From positions 1-34,363 of the IMG/VR virus record IMGVR_UViG_3300008267_000707: DNA of 34,363 bases; one strand, written 5' to 3'. Every line of letters starts with the position of its first letter. Positions within the stretch are counted from its first letter, which is position 1. Below are positions 7,292-14,995 of this stretch, in pieces. Source of the DNA: a virus. Made by a program: the position numbers and the translations under genes. The notes under the pieces are model-generated. The model made no database searches. It worked only from the letters and a program-made list of their open reading frames with translations, and had not been told where the DNA came from.

Positions 7292-8350
7292 ATGAGCATT
7301 CATGGTGTACCAAAATTTGTTGAAACTCTAACTTATGATGATGTGCTTTTGGTTCCACAGTATAGCGACATTGAATCTCGTAAAGAGGTTAGCCTTCAGT
7401 CTTGGCTAGACCAAGATAGAGGCTTATCATTTGAGTTACCAATTATCGCTTCTCCAATGGACACAATTTGCGAAGTTAAAATGGCTATCCTTATGGCTAG
7501 AATGGGTGGTCTTGGAATTGTCCATAGATACAATACAGTAGATAAACAATGTGAAATGGCAGAGACTATCTTTGAGAATGTTTCTGCCGATAAAGTAGGA
7601 TTTGCAATAGGAATTAGTGGAGATTATCTAGAACGTGCAAAGCGACTAGTTAGTTTAGGGGCCAGAATTCTATGCGTAGATGTAGCACACGGCGACCATA
7701 TTTTGATGCAAAATGCACTTACCAACTTAAGAAAGGAGTTGGGTAATGGGCCACACATCATGGCTGGAAACGTTGCGACTCTTGATGGGTTTAATCATCT
7801 GGCTGCTTGGGGAGCTAATTCAATTCGTGTTGGTATTGGTGGCGGTAGCATTTGCTCTACTCGTATTCAAACTGGTCATGGAGTTCCTAGTTTGGCTTCT
7901 ATACTGGATTGCGTGAGGAGTGTTTACAATGTCGCAATTATTGCGGACGGTGGCATTAAAAATAGTGGAGACATTACTAAAGCTATTGCTGCTGGTGCTG
8001 ATTTTGGAATGGTTGGTTCACTCCTTGCAGGAACAGATGAAACACCGGGAGAAACTTATCTTGGAAAAGACTTACAACCTCGTAAAAGTTATAGAGGAAT
8101 GGCCTCAAAAGCAGCACAAATGGATTGGAGAGGTAAGGCATCGTCTTTGGAAGGCATTTCTACATCTGTTCCATATAAAGGAAGTGCAAGAGATATTCTT
8201 GAACAACTTGATAATGGAATACGTTCTGGCTTCAGTTACTCTGGTGCTAGGAATATTGTAGAGTTTTGGCACAAGGCAAAGTTTGTGCGTCAAACCTCTG
8301 CTTCTGCACACGAATCCAGCACACATATTTTGAGCAGAAATGGTGAGTGA
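7292..8350 (+). CDS. guaB: IMP dehydrogenase/GMP reductase family enzyme, no CBS domain
   Basis: TIM-barrel purine enzyme. Visible features (start at ATG 7292, GAGGAG just upstream): [13 protein letters not shown] (13-25), SPMDT (54-58), VDVAHG (129-134), GNVAT (159-163), and the catalytic loop [11 protein letters not shown] with Cys188. The end, [18 protein letters not shown], and the motif [12 protein letters not shown] look more like IMP dehydrogenase than GMP reductase. The CBS pair usual in bacterial IMPDH (about 120 aa) is absent, so allosteric control by ATP/GTP should be missing. It would push IMP to XMP, toward GTP. Choice between guaB and guaC is not certain from motifs alone. Confidence 0.9.
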   Translation: MSIHGVPKFVETLTYDDVLLVPQYSDIESRKEVSLQSWLDQDRGLSFELPIIASPMDTICEVKMAILMARMGGLGIVHRYNTVDKQCEMAETIFENVSADKVGFAIGISGDYLERAKRLVSLGARILCVDVAHGDHILMQNALTNLRKELGNGPHIMAGNVATLDGFNHLAAWGANSIRVGIGGGSICSTRIQTGHGVPSLASILDCVRSVYNVAIIADGGIKNSGDITKAIAAGADFGMVGSLLAGTDETPGETYLGKDLQPRKSYRGMASKAAQMDWRGKASSLEGISTSVPYKGSARDILEQLDNGIRSGFSYSGARNIVEFWHKAKFVRQTSASAHESSTHILSRNGE

Positions 8351-8666
8351 CAAGTTAAAGCGCATCGCATTAAACTTTCCAGAGAAAACTCAGATTGATT
8401 TTTTAATTCGTCTAAGATATGACGATTTTAAAGGTCAGACTGATTTCTTTAGGGAAGTTATTTATGCTTATCTAAACAATGACCCACATATATTAGATTT
8501 TGTTGAATCAATAAAAGTAAAAAAATCAATACAAAATAAAAAAAGGAATAAACAAAATAGAAAACTAATTAATGATGGTCAGCAGATTTTAAAAGAATTT
8601 GCATTAGATAAGGATGAAATCGAAAATATTTTTGACATATTAGAAGAAAATAATATTGATTTATGA
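8340..8666 (+). CDS. Small basic protein, possible ribbon-helix-helix fold (108 aa)
   Basis: Overlaps the previous gene by 11 bases. The first half, RIALNFPEKTQIDFLIRLRYDDF then DFFREVIYAYL, has the strand-helix-helix spacing of ribbon-helix-helix DNA-binding proteins. The middle is a Lys/Asn/Gln-rich linker (KKSIQNKKRNKQNRK) and the C-terminus an acidic helix (DEIENIFDILEENN). Probably a dimeric DNA- or RNA-binding regulator; no target is evident. The RHH assignment is from pattern only. Confidence 0.8.
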   Translation: MVSDKLKRIALNFPEKTQIDFLIRLRYDDFKGQTDFFREVIYAYLNNDPHILDFVESIKVKKSIQNKKRNKQNRKLINDGQQILKEFALDKDEIENIFDILEENNIDL

Positions 8667-8684
8667 TTTTTGTTTACTTTATTA

Positions 8685-8693
8685 CTATTTAAA
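8685..8693 (+). promoter_or_regulatory. CTATTTAAA motif, candidate late promoter
   Basis: CTATTTAAA lies in an A/T-rich intergenic stretch, ending 20 bases before the ATG at 8714. No sigma-70 -35 box is present at the right distance. It shares motif and spacing with sites before 3715, 16086 and 28521. Confidence 0.45.
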
Positions 8694-8713
8694 TCTGTAG
8701 GAGTTATACAACA

Positions 8714-9190
8714 ATGAGCAAGAGACTATTAAGTGAATCACAAGTAAACCGTTGGGCCAAGCTTTCTGGCGTTAAACTCAACGAGAATTATGGTATGGCT
8801 GGTGAACGTGAAGAAGAAGCAGCCCCAGAGATGGATATGGGCGGCGATATGGGTGCCGAAGCTGGTGCCGAAGATATGGGTGCTGATATGGGAGCCGAAG
8901 GCGGCGAGTCCGAAATGACAGTTGAGGACGACCAACTTATGGCTATGATTGAGAAAGCAGTTGAAAACGTATTAGTAAAAATGGGTCTTGGAGAGGAAGG
9001 TGGAGCCGAAGAAGGTGACGAAGGTGGAGGTGAAGAGGGAGGTGATGAACTCGCTGAACCCGACGCTGGAGGCGAAGCCGAAATGGAAGCTGGCGAAGAG
9101 GGTGAAGATGAAACCCTAGCCGAAATGGTTTCAGATGATGAAATCATAAATGAGACTCTCAAGAGAGTTATTAAAAGACTCGTAGGTTAA
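8714..9190 (+). CDS. Acidic scaffold-like virion protein candidate (158 aa)
   Basis: Begins MSKRLLSESQVNRWAKLSG, a basic amphipathic leader. The centre (about 35-135) is almost all Glu, Asp, Gly, Ala and Met in low-complexity repeats such as GGDMGAEAGAEDMGADMG. The end is a basic helix, NETLKRVIKRLVG. A helical leader, long acidic centre and basic C-terminal helix are what prohead core or scaffolding proteins of T4-like phages look like; the assignment is inference. GGAG precedes the ATG and a candidate late promoter lies upstream. A terminator follows. Confidence 0.85.
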   Translation: MSKRLLSESQVNRWAKLSGVKLNENYGMAGEREEEAAPEMDMGGDMGAEAGAEDMGADMGAEGGESEMTVEDDQLMAMIEKAVENVLVKMGLGEEGGAEEGDEGGGEEGGDELAEPDAGGEAEMEAGEEGEDETLAEMVSDDEIINETLKRVIKRLVG

Positions 9191-9217
9191 TTATAACAAT
9201 CATTGTTGTGTAAAACT

Positions 9218-9251
9218 AAGCCATACATCTTAATTGGTGTATGGCTTTTTT
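9218..9251 (+). terminator. Rho-independent terminator
   Basis: AAGCCATACATC pairs with GGTGTATGGCTT (12 bp including one T-G pair) around a TTAATT loop, followed by a run of T. It separates the acidic protein gene from the clpP promoter. Confidence 0.88.
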
Positions 9252-9253
9252 AC

Positions 9254-9281
9254 TTGACATACCCCGTACTTGTGTTATATT
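9254..9281 (+). promoter_or_regulatory. Sigma-70 promoter of clpP-like gene
   Basis: TTGACA (9254-9259), a 16-base spacer and TATATT (9276-9281). The ATG of the protease is at 9302, with GGAG in the short leader. Confidence 0.85.
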
Positions 9282-9301
9282 AATAAAGCAATGGAGATAA
9301 T

Positions 9302-10006
9302 ATGCGATTCAATCTATTCGGTAAAAAACGTGTTGAAGATGATGTTGAAGAAGTAGACGAGACAGGCGAAGATAAAGAAAGCGAAGGCGAGTCTAAAGCA
9401 TTAACCAAAGCACTTATTCCTATCTTGGCTGGTGATGATGAACCAGATATTAGAACTATTGGTCTTTATGGTGAAGTAGAAGAGAAGAAAGTATCAGAGA
9501 TTATCGGCGGTCTTATTGCACTTGCTGCAACCGCAGAAGTAGAAGAGCCAATCAACCCAGAGAAACCAGAAGAGGGAACTCAAACCGTAATTGACCCTAT
9601 TGAATTCCTAATCTCTACCCCCGGAGGTAGTGCTGATGATATGCTATCATTGTACGATATGATGCGTGTTATCAAAGCAAAATGCCCAATCCATACTTTT
9701 GGTATTGGTAAGGTAATGTCTGCTGGTGTATTAATCCTAGCAGCAGGTACAAAAGGTAAACGTCGTATTGGCAAGAACTGTCGCGTTATGATTCACTCAG
9801 TAGCTGGTGGTAACGTTGGTTCCTTCCATAATCTTGAAAACGAAATGGAAGAGATTCGTCATATTCAGAAAACCTATATCAGACTATTGGCTGAAGAAAC
9901 TAATATGACAGAGGCACAACTTAAAAAGATGATAAATAAGAAGGTAAACGTCTATTTATCAGCAGAGGAAGCAGTAGAATTAGGTATTGCTGACGAAGTA
10001 TTCTAA
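9302..10006 (+). CDS. clpP: ClpP-like serine protease
   Basis: ClpP/crotonase-fold protease, a family that forms a barrel and normally works with a Clp ATPase. An acidic N-terminal extension of about 40 residues precedes the domain. STPGGS (oxyanion region), the nucleophile S140 in GKVMSAGVL and H165 in RVMIHS are present. At the third triad position (RDRFLSA in E. coli ClpP) this protein has KVNVYLSAEEAVELG, so the catalytic Asp appears to be Asn (N216). A Glu-rich insertion (about 80-95) lies before the STPGG strand. No ClpX/ClpA gene is in the window, so it may use the host ATPase. In large phages ClpP-like enzymes can also be prohead proteases; the neighbouring scaffold-like gene makes that possible. 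Confidence 0.9.
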   Translation: MRFNLFGKKRVEDDVEEVDETGEDKESEGESKALTKALIPILAGDDEPDIRTIGLYGEVEEKKVSEIIGGLIALAATAEVEEPINPEKPEEGTQTVIDPIEFLISTPGGSADDMLSLYDMMRVIKAKCPIHTFGIGKVMSAGVLILAAGTKGKRRIGKNCRVMIHSVAGGNVGSFHNLENEMEEIRHIQKTYIRLLAEETNMTEAQLKKMINKKVNVYLSAEEAVELGIADEVF

Positions 10007-10025
10007 AATAGGAACTATTTAAGAT

Positions 10026-11642
10026 ATGAACAAACAAGAAATAGATTTAATGGTTGAAAACTTTTTGAAACCACAAAAAAATAACAATAAAAAGCAAATG
10101 GATATCAATGAATTATTTTCGTTGATAAACGAAGTTCAACAATCTATTGCTGGTTCTGGTGTCTTAAATGAAGCCCAAGCAAAGCGTTTTAGTGTAGATA
10201 TCCCCATTCCAAAACTTACACCAACGGAGGCGTGGGGAAATCCAGCCAATCATTCTCGTCAAGAGGTTGATAGAATTTTTGCTTCTATTACCAAACAGGG
10301 CGGTATGAAAGAGAGAATACAACATCTTAATTCATTCCTCGATACGAAACAGGCTATTAAAAAGGCTCCGGGCGGAAAGATTAATAAAGTATTGAACGTT
10401 CTTCAAATCATTGAAGCATTACAAGCAGCATTGAATGATTATAACGAAGCTTCTGCTGGTTTCGTATTTGAAGGATTTATGGCTGCATTAACAAAAGGTT
10501 CACAAGTATCTGAACGTGTTGGCGGTACTTTACCAATTGAGGACTTTATTACAGAAACTGGTGAGAATGTAAGTTTGAAATTGCTAAGTCCAAAAACAGG
10601 TATTCACGGAAGTTTTACAAATCTTGTCGATTATTTATTCCTTCGTGGAAATACTGGTGAATCAAAAATCAAATATCTTGTTGCATATAAGGATGTAGAA
10701 GGCGACAATGTATCTAAATTGGCAATATTTGATTTTATGATTACAAGAGATAATTTTGTTGATGCAATGATGCAAACTAGAAATCAAAAATTGTTTGGTA
10801 ATTATGCCAATGAGTTAAAAGCACACACAACTTCTTGGGATGATACGCCAGAATGGCGTTTGAGCATGGCTCAAATAATGAAGAATATTCCGGGCTATGA
10901 CCAAAAAAGAGGTATGTTTAATAAAATAGATGAAACTGGTAATTTAGTCTCTGCACCATCTGAGGAAGGTGGTGAAGAAGAAGTAGGTGGAAAGGCTGGT
11001 TATACACAACGAGCATCAAGCGGATATATGTTGGATTTTGAAAACACAGCCGAAGAAGCAGCACTTAACTATGCAAACAACCCAGAGTCTGCACCAAGTT
11101 TTGAGGTTTGGTATCAAAACAATGTTACACCAGAAGTATTAACAAAACTAGGCAAAACATCTGTAAACTCTGTCAAAAAATTTAAAGACCAAATCAAAGC
11201 AATATTTGATAATGCTATGGCTAAAAAACAACAAACATTAGCAGAATTTTATTTTGGTAAATTCCACGCAGAAGAGAAACGCTTATTGAATGAGGGTAAA
11301 CTATCTGGTGGCGAGGGTGGCGCACAATGGTCTATTACAGGCCCAGACTTATATAAACTAAATGACCTTCTTTCAACTGAATTTTATGGTGAACTTAACT
11401 TGTCCCAAGCAAATATAGATGAATTGACAAAAATCTATATTGAAAAGATTGGTGAAGATTTGATGAAATTACTACAAACTACAAAAGACTTTACCGAAAA
11501 TATCGGTAAATACTTTAGTTCTACTGATAGAACCGAAGCGATTGCAGCAAATCAAACAGCAATCAACCAAGGTGGTCAAATCATTACCACACTAGCAACA
11601 GACCCAGCAGGTTTAACGCAAGAACAGCAGCCAGAAGTTTAA
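10026..11642 (+). CDS. Large conserved phage protein of unknown function (538 aa)
   Basis: Not assigned. The N-terminal 40 residues are Asn/Lys-rich, then MDINELFSLINEVQQS, a possible leader-like helix. A recognisable block PIPKLTPTEAWGNP (about 57-70) is followed by helices, then a core FVFEGFMAAL...GGTLPIEDFI...VSLKLLSPKTGIHGSF (about 147-200). From memory I connect this core with large marine T4-like phages, but no function is known to me. The E...ED...SLK spacing loosely recalls PD-(D/E)XK nucleases; weak. The C-terminal half is mostly helical with a Gly/Glu linker near 315-325. AGGAA precedes the ATG. It lies between clpP and groEL. Confidence 0.85.
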   Translation: MNKQEIDLMVENFLKPQKNNNKKQMDINELFSLINEVQQSIAGSGVLNEAQAKRFSVDIPIPKLTPTEAWGNPANHSRQEVDRIFASITKQGGMKERIQHLNSFLDTKQAIKKAPGGKINKVLNVLQIIEALQAALNDYNEASAGFVFEGFMAALTKGSQVSERVGGTLPIEDFITETGENVSLKLLSPKTGIHGSFTNLVDYLFLRGNTGESKIKYLVAYKDVEGDNVSKLAIFDFMITRDNFVDAMMQTRNQKLFGNYANELKAHTTSWDDTPEWRLSMAQIMKNIPGYDQKRGMFNKIDETGNLVSAPSEEGGEEEVGGKAGYTQRASSGYMLDFENTAEEAALNYANNPESAPSFEVWYQNNVTPEVLTKLGKTSVNSVKKFKDQIKAIFDNAMAKKQQTLAEFYFGKFHAEEKRLLNEGKLSGGEGGAQWSITGPDLYKLNDLLSTEFYGELNLSQANIDELTKIYIEKIGEDLMKLLQTTKDFTENIGKYFSSTDRTEAIAANQTAINQGGQIITTLATDPAGLTQEQQPEV

Positions 11643-11650
11643 TTAAGCAC

Positions 11651-11678
11651 TTGACATTTTCTAATATCTGGTTATAAT
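11651..11678 (+). promoter_or_regulatory. Sigma-70 promoter of groEL
   Basis: TTGACA (11651-11656), a 16-base spacer and a perfect TATAAT (11673-11678). A short leader with TGAGG leads to the ATG at 11701. This is the best-matching promoter in the window, consistent with high chaperonin expression. Confidence 0.9.
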
Positions 11679-11700
11679 TCCCCTATACTTTGAGGTTCGT

Positions 11701-13290
11701 ATGAGCAAGGAATATTGTAATGGTCGCACACTAAGCGAGAAAATCCTTAGTGGCGCAAATGTATTGGCTGATAATGTTGTTTCAACATTAGGGCCAAAAG
11801 GAAGAAACGTAATTCTTTATGATGGTAGCAAACCTGTAATTACCAAAGACGGTGTTACAGTTGCTAATTTTATTGAGTTATCTGACCCATTTGAGAATTT
11901 GGGTGTTCAAGTAATTAAGCAAGCCTCGCAACAAACCGCTGCACAGGCTGGCGATGGTACTACTACTAGCATCGTCCTAGCCCGTGCAATGCTTCGTGAG
12001 GCACAGAAGTATATTAGTGCTGGTGTATCCCCTATTGACCTTAAACGTGGAATGGACGCCGCTGCAAACGAGATTGTATCTGTTATTAATGAGATTGCAG
12101 TACCAATATCAAGCGAGCAAGAGATTGAGGATATCGCCACTATCTCAGCCAACAATGACCGTTCTATTGGTAAATTAATTGCTACTGCCGTAGATAAGGT
12201 AGGTAAAGACGGGGCTATCACTATTGAAGAAGCACGTTCTATGGAAACCTCTCTTGATATTGTAGAGGGCTTCCGCTTTGATAGTGGATATCTAGCAACT
12301 GCTTTCGTCAACGATGAACGTCGTGGCGTCGTAAAATATGACGACCCATATATTCTTGTAACAGACCACAAACTTGAGACTGTAAATGAAATGCTACCAG
12401 TTCTTGAATTGGTTGCAAGAGAGGGTAGACCTCTTGTTATCGTTGCAGATGATATTGAAGGACAAGCACTTGCCTCTCTTATTATGAACGCAGTCCGTGG
12501 CTCTATGAAGGTTGTAGGTATCAAAGCACCAAGATACGGAGAGGAGCGCAGAGCAATTCTAAAAGACTTGGCTGTTTCAGTTGGTGCTACCTATGTATCT
12601 ACAACGCTTGGAATGAAACTTGGAGCAGTTAAACTTACAGATTTCGGTCGTTGTAAGTCAATTGAAGTTTCCAAAAATCTAACAACAATTGTGGGAGGCA
12701 AAGGTTCTTATGAACAAATTGACCAACGGATTGAATCACTTAAGTCTGAAATGGCAAGCACAGATAGCATCCACGATGCCCAACGTATACAGGAACGTAT
12801 TACGCGCCTTGCAAGCGGCATTGCCATTATTCGCGTAGGTGCTGCTACAGAAGTTGAAATGATTGAGAAGAAGCATCGTATCGAAGATGCTTTGGAAGCA
12901 GTTAAGTCGGCACAACAAGAGGGTATCTTGCCCGGAGGTGGTGTTGCACTATTGCGTGCAGCAGAACTACTCAAGCGAAATGCAATGAAGGCCGATGATT
13001 TGACTGAAGCAGAGAAGATGGGTTTCCTAATTGTAGAGCGTGCTTGTTATGAGCCTGTTCGACAAATGGCATTAAACGCTGGTGAATCACCAGACTTAAT
13101 TATCCAGACAGTAGAACTTGCAGGTAAGGAAGAATGGTTTGAGGGCTACGATTTTAGAACAGGAACCGTAAAACATATGGTTAAAGCTGGCATTATTGAC
13201 CCCGCAAAAGTCACTCGTTGTGCAGTACAAAATTCTGTATCTGCGGCAGGAACTTTAATTACTACCAACTATGCTGTTGTCAAAGTATAA
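11701..13290 (+). CDS. groEL: GroEL-like chaperonin (phage 60-kDa subunit)
   Basis: Group I chaperonin that folds client proteins in an ATP-driven double ring. ATP-site motifs are intact: LGPKGRNV (30-37), TKDGVTVA (48-55, D50) and GDGTTT (84-89, D85). The hinge and equatorial block VGAATEVEM...HRIEDALEAV retains the catalytic Asp equivalent of E. coli D398. GGGVALLRA is also present. The protein ends at YAVVKV with no Gly-Gly-Met tail. At 529 aa it is near full length. No GroES is encoded in the window; it may use the host's or a phage co-chaperonin elsewhere. Likely role: folding phage structural proteins such as the capsid. Confidence 0.97.
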   Translation: MSKEYCNGRTLSEKILSGANVLADNVVSTLGPKGRNVILYDGSKPVITKDGVTVANFIELSDPFENLGVQVIKQASQQTAAQAGDGTTTSIVLARAMLREAQKYISAGVSPIDLKRGMDAAANEIVSVINEIAVPISSEQEIEDIATISANNDRSIGKLIATAVDKVGKDGAITIEEARSMETSLDIVEGFRFDSGYLATAFVNDERRGVVKYDDPYILVTDHKLETVNEMLPVLELVAREGRPLVIVADDIEGQALASLIMNAVRGSMKVVGIKAPRYGEERRAILKDLAVSVGATYVSTTLGMKLGAVKLTDFGRCKSIEVSKNLTTIVGGKGSYEQIDQRIESLKSEMASTDSIHDAQRIQERITRLASGIAIIRVGAATEVEMIEKKHRIEDALEAVKSAQQEGILPGGGVALLRAAELLKRNAMKADDLTEAEKMGFLIVERACYEPVRQMALNAGESPDLIIQTVELAGKEEWFEGYDFRTGTVKHMVKAGIIDPAKVTRCAVQNSVSAAGTLITTNYAVVKV

Positions 13291-13335
13291 ACTAATTATA
13301 TGTAGATAGCATTGCATGTAATGGAGGGTTCTATC

Positions 13336-13620
13336 GTGGGTACTACTGACCAAGATATGTCTGATTTGAAAGAAGCAATAGTAAATTTAGATAAAAAACT
13401 TGATAGACTAGTAACCACGGTAGACACTATAAAATCCGCGCAAGACTTATTTGCACAAGATATGCAAAAGATTAAAGACCCCGACACAGGCATATATCCA
13501 CGTATACGAACATTAGAACAATGGAAAGATACACAATCTAAGTTTATGTGGATATTTGCCACCAGCATGGCTGGTGTTATAGCAAAAATAATTTGGGACT
13601 TGCTATCGTTGCCAAGATAA
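13336..13620 (+). CDS. Coiled-coil protein with C-terminal membrane segment (94 aa)
   Basis: Residues about 5-40 form a heptad-like helix (LKEAIVNLDKKLDRLVTTVDTI). A short linker, a second helix (RIRTLEQWKDTQSK) and one transmembrane helix near the C-terminus (FMWIFATSMAGVIAKIIW) follow. This coiled coil-TLEQW-TM plan resembles XhlA-type phage lysis accessory proteins, which work with a holin. No holin or endolysin is next to it, so function is uncertain. I chose GTG 13336 because GGAGGG sits 7 bases upstream; ATG 13321 would add five residues. Confidence 0.75.
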   Translation: MGTTDQDMSDLKEAIVNLDKKLDRLVTTVDTIKSAQDLFAQDMQKIKDPDTGIYPRIRTLEQWKDTQSKFMWIFATSMAGVIAKIIWDLLSLPR

Positions 13621-13645
13621 GTTATACTTCTTAAATGGAGTATGA

Positions 13646-14041
13646 ATGTCAGATAAAATTAAAAGAGAATATTGTTTATTTAAAATCAATAAATCTTCTT
13701 ATAAAACCGTCAATAATGATAAAGTAATCTGGCAATGGGATAATATGTACAATTATGCCCGTCTTAAGCCAGCTAAAAATCGCTCTGGTAATCTATGGAC
13801 AAAGAGCGGTGTTCTGTTTGTAGACGAAATTCCACTAGCAGTCAATTTAGGTAAAGGACGAGATTGTGTATACGTCCATCCGATTTACCTTGACAATCTC
13901 CCCGAAGTATCTTATGTTAAGAGGTATGCTAGAGAAGTGGAGAAGTATCTGCAACTGCATGGTAAGTATGAAAATACCAAAGGATATCTCCCACTAAGCA
14001 TAGATATTATACAAGAAATAGCGGAGATTATACTAAAATGA
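13646..14041 (+). CDS. Hypothetical protein (131 aa)
   Basis: Not recognised. Basic, Tyr/Trp-rich N-terminal half (YCLFKINKSSYKTVNNDKVIWQ) that reads as beta-strands, then VDEIPLAVNLGKGRDCVYVHP, then a helical C-terminus. GGAG lies eight bases before the ATG. The next gene overlaps by ATGA, starting a chain of six coupled small genes to 16001. Confidence 0.8.
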   Translation: MSDKIKREYCLFKINKSSYKTVNNDKVIWQWDNMYNYARLKPAKNRSGNLWTKSGVLFVDEIPLAVNLGKGRDCVYVHPIYLDNLPEVSYVKRYAREVEKYLQLHGKYENTKGYLPLSIDIIQEIAEIILK

Positions 14042-14328
14042 GAGTAGGAATTACATATTCTGTCGAATTAGAAGATATACCTCAAGAAATCATTAATTTG
14101 TTAGACGAAGTTTCTTTTCCAAATAATATGGATATTAAAGAAATTAATGATAATATTAGTGATAACAATATGTTAAAGGCTTTAGAAAACATACATCACC
14201 TTCGTAAGAGTCTTAGTAGTATAGATTACAGACTACAGGATTGCGCGGCTATCATAACGGGTTATACTAATACTGTAGCAAAGAAAGTAACAACTGACAC
14301 CAGCGATGAATCGTCCAACGAAGGGTGA
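14038..14328 (+). CDS. Hypothetical protein (96 aa)
   Basis: Not recognised. Overlaps its upstream neighbour by ATGA. The first 25 residues (MRVGITYSVELEDIPQEI) look like a beta strand and turn. The rest is helical with an acidic, Asn-rich middle and a Ser/Thr/Asp-rich tail. No motif identified. The next gene overlaps its last 23 bases. Confidence 0.78.
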   Translation: MRVGITYSVELEDIPQEIINLLDEVSFPNNMDIKEINDNISDNNMLKALENIHHLRKSLSSIDYRLQDCAAIITGYTNTVAKKVTTDTSDESSNEG

Positions 14329-14536
14329 TTTAGTTCATATACCAGCAAATTGCTGCATGTATGACCCGAATAACATTAAGAATCCACAGAGATATTATAT
14401 TCCAACAGCCCCAATGATGGGGGTGTTGTTAGATTCAATTAATGAAGAAATGACAACAGTTTATGTCAATGGCGATTATTGGGCCACCGAGAACGAAAAC
14501 ATCTACCCATTTAAACAAAGGAGCGAAGATGGTTAA
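14306..14536 (+). CDS. SH3-like 'GDLV' protein (76 aa)
   Basis: First clear member of the window's small 'GDLV' family. TKGDLVHIPANC opens the domain; MMGVLLDSINEEMTTVYVNGDYWATENENIYPF supplies the later strands. It has the family pattern of hydrophobic-Gly-Asp-Leu-Val, a central Gly-Val strand and an aromatic strand, as expected of a small SH3/KOW-like barrel. The start lies inside the previous gene and its end overlaps the next by 8 bases. Function unknown. Confidence 0.8.
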   Translation: MNRPTKGDLVHIPANCCMYDPNNIKNPQRYYIPTAPMMGVLLDSINEEMTTVYVNGDYWATENENIYPFKQRSEDG

Positions 14537-14816
14537 ACTTACTGAGATTTTTCAAGAGTCTATGTCAACGAAGATTGGAGTTCGTGAGGTTTATATCAAT
14601 CCTAATCATGTTGTAATGGTACGAGAGGATATGAACTTTGGACGATATTTGCAAGAGGGCAAACTAAACGATTTAGGCGTTAACCAAGCAATGCGATTCA
14701 CTCGTATTTCAGTCCGCAATAGTGGAACAGGAAATTATGAAATTGTCGTGTTTGGAGACACAGAGGCGGTGTACGAGAAGATTCGTACATCACAAAAGTC
14801 ACTTCTAAAGGGGTAA
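14529..14816 (+). CDS. Hypothetical protein (95 aa)
   Basis: Starts at ATG 14529 with AAAGGAG five bases upstream. MVKLTEIFQESMSTKIGVREVYINPNHVVMVRED is followed by an RFTRISVRN strand and a VVFGDTEAVYEKI helix. The VREVYINPNHVV...RED block resembles small conserved phage proteins I have seen but cannot name; the VFGDTEAV...KI end recalls FlbD-like or DNA-regulator small proteins only loosely. Function not assigned. Confidence 0.8.
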   Translation: MVKLTEIFQESMSTKIGVREVYINPNHVVMVREDMNFGRYLQEGKLNDLGVNQAMRFTRISVRNSGTGNYEIVVFGDTEAVYEKIRTSQKSLLKG

Positions 14817-14818
14817 AT

Positions 14819-14995
14819 ATGATTTGGACTGTAATTGGATATAAAGATGGAAAGTCTGTTGTTCACACTTTTCATGGTTCACAGAATGGTAAAGATTCAA
14901 TTAGCGATGCCTACAAGGTTTTTCCGGGCATTGAAGTCGTTGCTATCGTAGCAGGTAATCACCTATCTTCAACTTATCTCAAGGAGAAAAAGTAA
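14819..14995 (+). CDS. Small hypothetical protein (58 aa)
   Basis: A short gene between two coupled neighbours. It starts MIWTVIGYKDGKSVVHTF, continues with a helix (SISDAYKVFPGIEVVAIVAG) and ends LSSTYLKEKK. AGGGG lies upstream of the ATG and its stop overlaps the next start (TAATG). The beta-hairpin plus helix looks folded. Supported by coding context and overlap, not by homology. Confidence 0.75.
   Translation: MIWTVIGYKDGKSVVHTFHGSQNGKDSISDAYKVFPGIEVVAIVAGNHLSSTYLKEKK

Noticed and set aside
8788-9162. 124-aa Ser/Pro-rich open frame on the minus strand
   Set aside because: It is the complement of the acidic Glu/Gly/Ala repeats of the scaffold-like gene; low complexity explains the open frame.
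11907-12524. 205-aa open frame on the minus strand
   Set aside because: Lies wholly inside groEL, with Ser/Ile/Arg-rich sequence typical of an antisense shadow and no ribosome-binding site.
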